From Actinomycetes bacterium (lineage in GTDB: Bacteria; Actinomycetota; Actinomycetes; Mycobacteriales; Mycobacteriaceae): a stretch of DNA of 64,000 nucleotides. The position numbers were made by a program, and so were the translations under genes. The notes under the pieces were generated by a model, which was not told the origin of the DNA, searched no databases, and saw only the letters and a program-made list of their open reading frames with translations. The stretch is from assembly GCA_023461275.1 (NCBI GenBank), contig JAEYMI010000040.1, positions 1 through 64,000 of the forward strand. The letters are read 5' to 3'. This document shows positions 62,530-64,000 of the stretch, one piece after another. Position 1 is the stretch's first letter, and every line of letters starts with the position of its first letter.

Positions 62530-62982
62530 TCAGGCGGCCGTCGGTTCCGCGTCGTGCGAGTCCGGACGATCCGTGGTGCCCGACCCCTCGACGGCCACCA
62601 TCGAATCCATCCGGTCGTGAGTGCTCGGTCCCTCGTAGGTCGCGAGGCACCGGCTGAGGTCGAGGCCGACCGCGGTGGCCGTCATCTCGAGGTCGGATCG
62701 GCGCTCGCCGTCGTTGGTCACGTACTCGTTGGTCTTGATCTGTCCGTGGGCGATGATCGGGCGGCCCTTGGCGACGGCCTGACCCACGCCGTTGAGCAAC
62801 CGACGCCAGCAGCTCACGGTCAGATACAGCGTCGGTCCGTCGACCCACTCCTGGGTCCGGCGATCGACCCGCCGCGTATTGCAGGCCACTCGGAACGAGA
62901 TGACATCCTCGCCGCTCGCGGTCTTCCGCTTGCGCGGGTCGGATACGACATTGCCGATCACGGTCGTATAGGTCTCGTACAT
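62530..62982 (-). CDS. ssbB: Second single-stranded DNA-binding protein
   Basis: A 150-aa OB-fold SSB: MYETYTTVIGNVVSDPRKR, FRVACNTRR, LYLTVSCWRRLLNGVGQAVAKGRPIIAHG. It lacks the acidic DDDIPF-type tail of the main SSB; the C terminus is EGSGTTDRPDSHDAEPTAA. This marks the paralog found beside EttA in Mycobacteriales (Rv2478c), which in other actinobacteria works in sporulation or recombination rather than replication. GGAG lies 7 nt before the ATG. Confidence 0.92.
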   Translation of the reverse strand: MYETYTTVIGNVVSDPRKRKTASGEDVISFRVACNTRRVDRRTQEWVDGPTLYLTVSCWRRLLNGVGQAVAKGRPIIAHGQIKTNEYVTNDGERRSDLEMTATAVGLDLSRCLATYEGPSTHDRMDSMVAVEGSGTTDRPDSHDAEPTAA

Positions 62983-63172
62983 GCTCGACTCCCCTCGGGT
63001 TACGTGCCAACGGTGAAATGTGGCTGCTCACAGCATTGCTCAGATTCGGCGTCGAAAACCGAGGCGACGACCATCTGTGGATAACTTTCGCCGTCGACGA
63101 GTTCTGAGGGGATCGACCAACGTCCGACCGACCCGGTAGGTTGACCCGCAGCCGATGACTTCAGGGGGATTC

Positions 63173-63631
63173 GTGACGGCCAGAGCTGAGGACACCGAAG
63201 AGTCTTCGCCTACTGACCGAAGCGACGATCCGGATCGTGTGCGACCTGTTATGAGGTGGCTCCGATGGTTCGGGGTCATCTGGTGCCTGACCTTGAGCTG
63301 CGCAACGGCTTACGGCGCAGCTGTAGTTCGTCACCGACTCTGGGTCGCGTGCGAACCTCCCGGAAACAGCGGCCCGGCAGACAGCATTTATGTGACCTTC
63401 TTCTTTCTTCCCACAACAGCGATCGCGACGTTGATCCTCACTGGTGTCGCTTACTCGCTGACCGTTCGCAGGAGCACTCCGATGGCCTACGCGTCAGCGG
63501 CCGTGGCGCTCGTGGTTGCGCTCGCCGTCGGGTTCTTGGCTGTGATCATCGACTACGACCCGCACGAGTTGACCGAACTCTGGTGTCGCGGTGGGCAACC
63601 CGATTGGTGGCCGAGATGGCTGCCGCTCTAG
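63173..63631 (+). CDS. Three-helix membrane protein (copy 1)
   Basis: A 152-aa membrane protein of no family I know. After an acidic N terminus (RAEDTEESSPTDRSDDPDR) come helices at about 30-50, 70-92 and 101-125 of the mature numbering, and a short tail ending DPHELTELWCRGGQPDWWPRWLPL. The GTG at 63173 is chosen for AGGGGGA just upstream; an ATG at 63155 would add six residues. It is followed 62 bases on by a diverged copy in the same orientation. Confidence 0.7.
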   Translation: MTARAEDTEESSPTDRSDDPDRVRPVMRWLRWFGVIWCLTLSCATAYGAAVVRHRLWVACEPPGNSGPADSIYVTFFFLPTTAIATLILTGVAYSLTVRRSTPMAYASAAVALVVALAVGFLAVIIDYDPHELTELWCRGGQPDWWPRWLPL

Positions 63632-63693
63632 CGCGCGGGGCGTGCCCAAGCGACGCGTCCGGAGCGCCGCGCTCGTACGGGCCGAAGTAGCTC

Positions 63694-64000
63694 ATGCGCG
63701 TTTTACGCTGGCTCGGACCCGTGTGGTGCTTCGGTGTCGGCATCAGTACCGGGCTCTTGACGATGTGGCTGCGGCAGATCTTGTGGAGCCAGTGCGACAA
63801 AGGCGGTCCTGGTCCCGGAAATGCCACTTACGTCATGTTCTTCTTACTGCCGGCGACCTCTATCGCCGCGGCGGTCGCGGCATACCTCGGATACGCCCTC
63901 ACGCTGAGGCGCGGGAATCGCATCGCACTCGTCGCTGCCGGTTGTCGCCCTGATCATCGGTTTCCTGGTTGGCTACGGGGCACTCGTCCTGGACTACGAA
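63694..64000 (+). pseudogene. Three-helix membrane protein (copy 2), probably frameshifted
   Basis: Paralog of the preceding gene: RWLGPVWC, ATYVMFFLLPATSIAAAVAAYLGYALTLRR aligns with copy 1 without gaps. After RRGNRIALVAA the reading frame turns into unrelated basic sequence, but the +1 frame continues VVALIIGFLVGYGALVLDYE, matching copy 1 AVALVVALAVGFLAVIIDYD. One extra G at about 63940-63941 explains this. It could be a mutation or a sequencing error; the gene also runs off the right edge. Confidence 0.6.

Overview
The window is a GC-rich actinobacterial chromosome segment from the order Mycobacteriales. Gordonia or a close relative is my best guess, which I cannot prove without a search. 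Three things point there. The gene order obg-rpmA-rplU-rne-ndk-DUF4233-folC-valS-mobA, then clpX-clpP2-clpP1-tig, nei-rpiB, the mycothiol-type DsbA protein, pepN, HNH, glbO, alpha-glucosidase, hotdog thioesterase, large NAD-GDH, ABC-F and SSB follows the M. tuberculosis Rv2439c-Rv2478c block as I remember it. An ectoine operon is present. Several genes carry leaderless-type promoters (TAnnnT 6-7 nt before ATG/GTG).

Layout. 1-3611 (minus): rsmD-coaD, then sepIVA, DUF177, rnc and the start of mutM, mostly with overlapping start/stop codons. 3798-6232 (plus): ectABC, with a perfect CRP-type palindrome upstream and a 22-bp-stem terminator downstream. 6326-7213: a sirtuin. 7316-21187 (minus): proB, obg, L27/L21, RNase E, ndk, a small secreted protein, DUF4233, folC, valS, mobA. 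21232-29077: a glycerol module of glpD, a SorC-type regulator, glpK, glpF, an IclR regulator and a second glpK, with two distinct palindromic operator systems. 29127-33601 (minus): clpX, clpP2, clpP1, tig. Then come tRNA-Pro, tRNA-Gly, a small zinc-ribbon protein and a secreted L,D-transpeptidase. 35347-43656: sthA, a GYSQG serine esterase, a 48-aa protein, nei, rpiB, a VOC/AraC/PhnB group, an MFS transporter and the DsbA-like protein, whose upstream region matches a SigH/SigR promoter. 43767-50231: pepN and a DcuSR-like two-component system divergent from dctA. 50344-62982: DUF5130, a membrane peptide, HNH, glbO, GH13, an unknown gene, thioesterase, GDH, EttA, SSB. The right edge holds two tandem copies of a three-helix membrane protein, the second apparently frameshifted.

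How the genes work together. Most of the window is housekeeping: RNA processing, ribosome assembly, folate, proteolysis and trigger factor, redox. The accessory parts are osmoprotection (ectABC), glycerol catabolism (uptake by GlpF, phosphorylation by two GlpK paralogs, oxidation by GlpD), C4-dicarboxylate uptake under two-component control, and alpha-glucoside hydrolysis. CRP/GlxR-type sites before ectA, the L,D-transpeptidase and dctA suggest shared cAMP-linked control. I found no CRISPR array, prophage, transposase or defence island, and no clear undescribed multi-gene system. The least explained elements are the double-operator glycerol module, the GAAC/GTTC half-site array, and several small genes.
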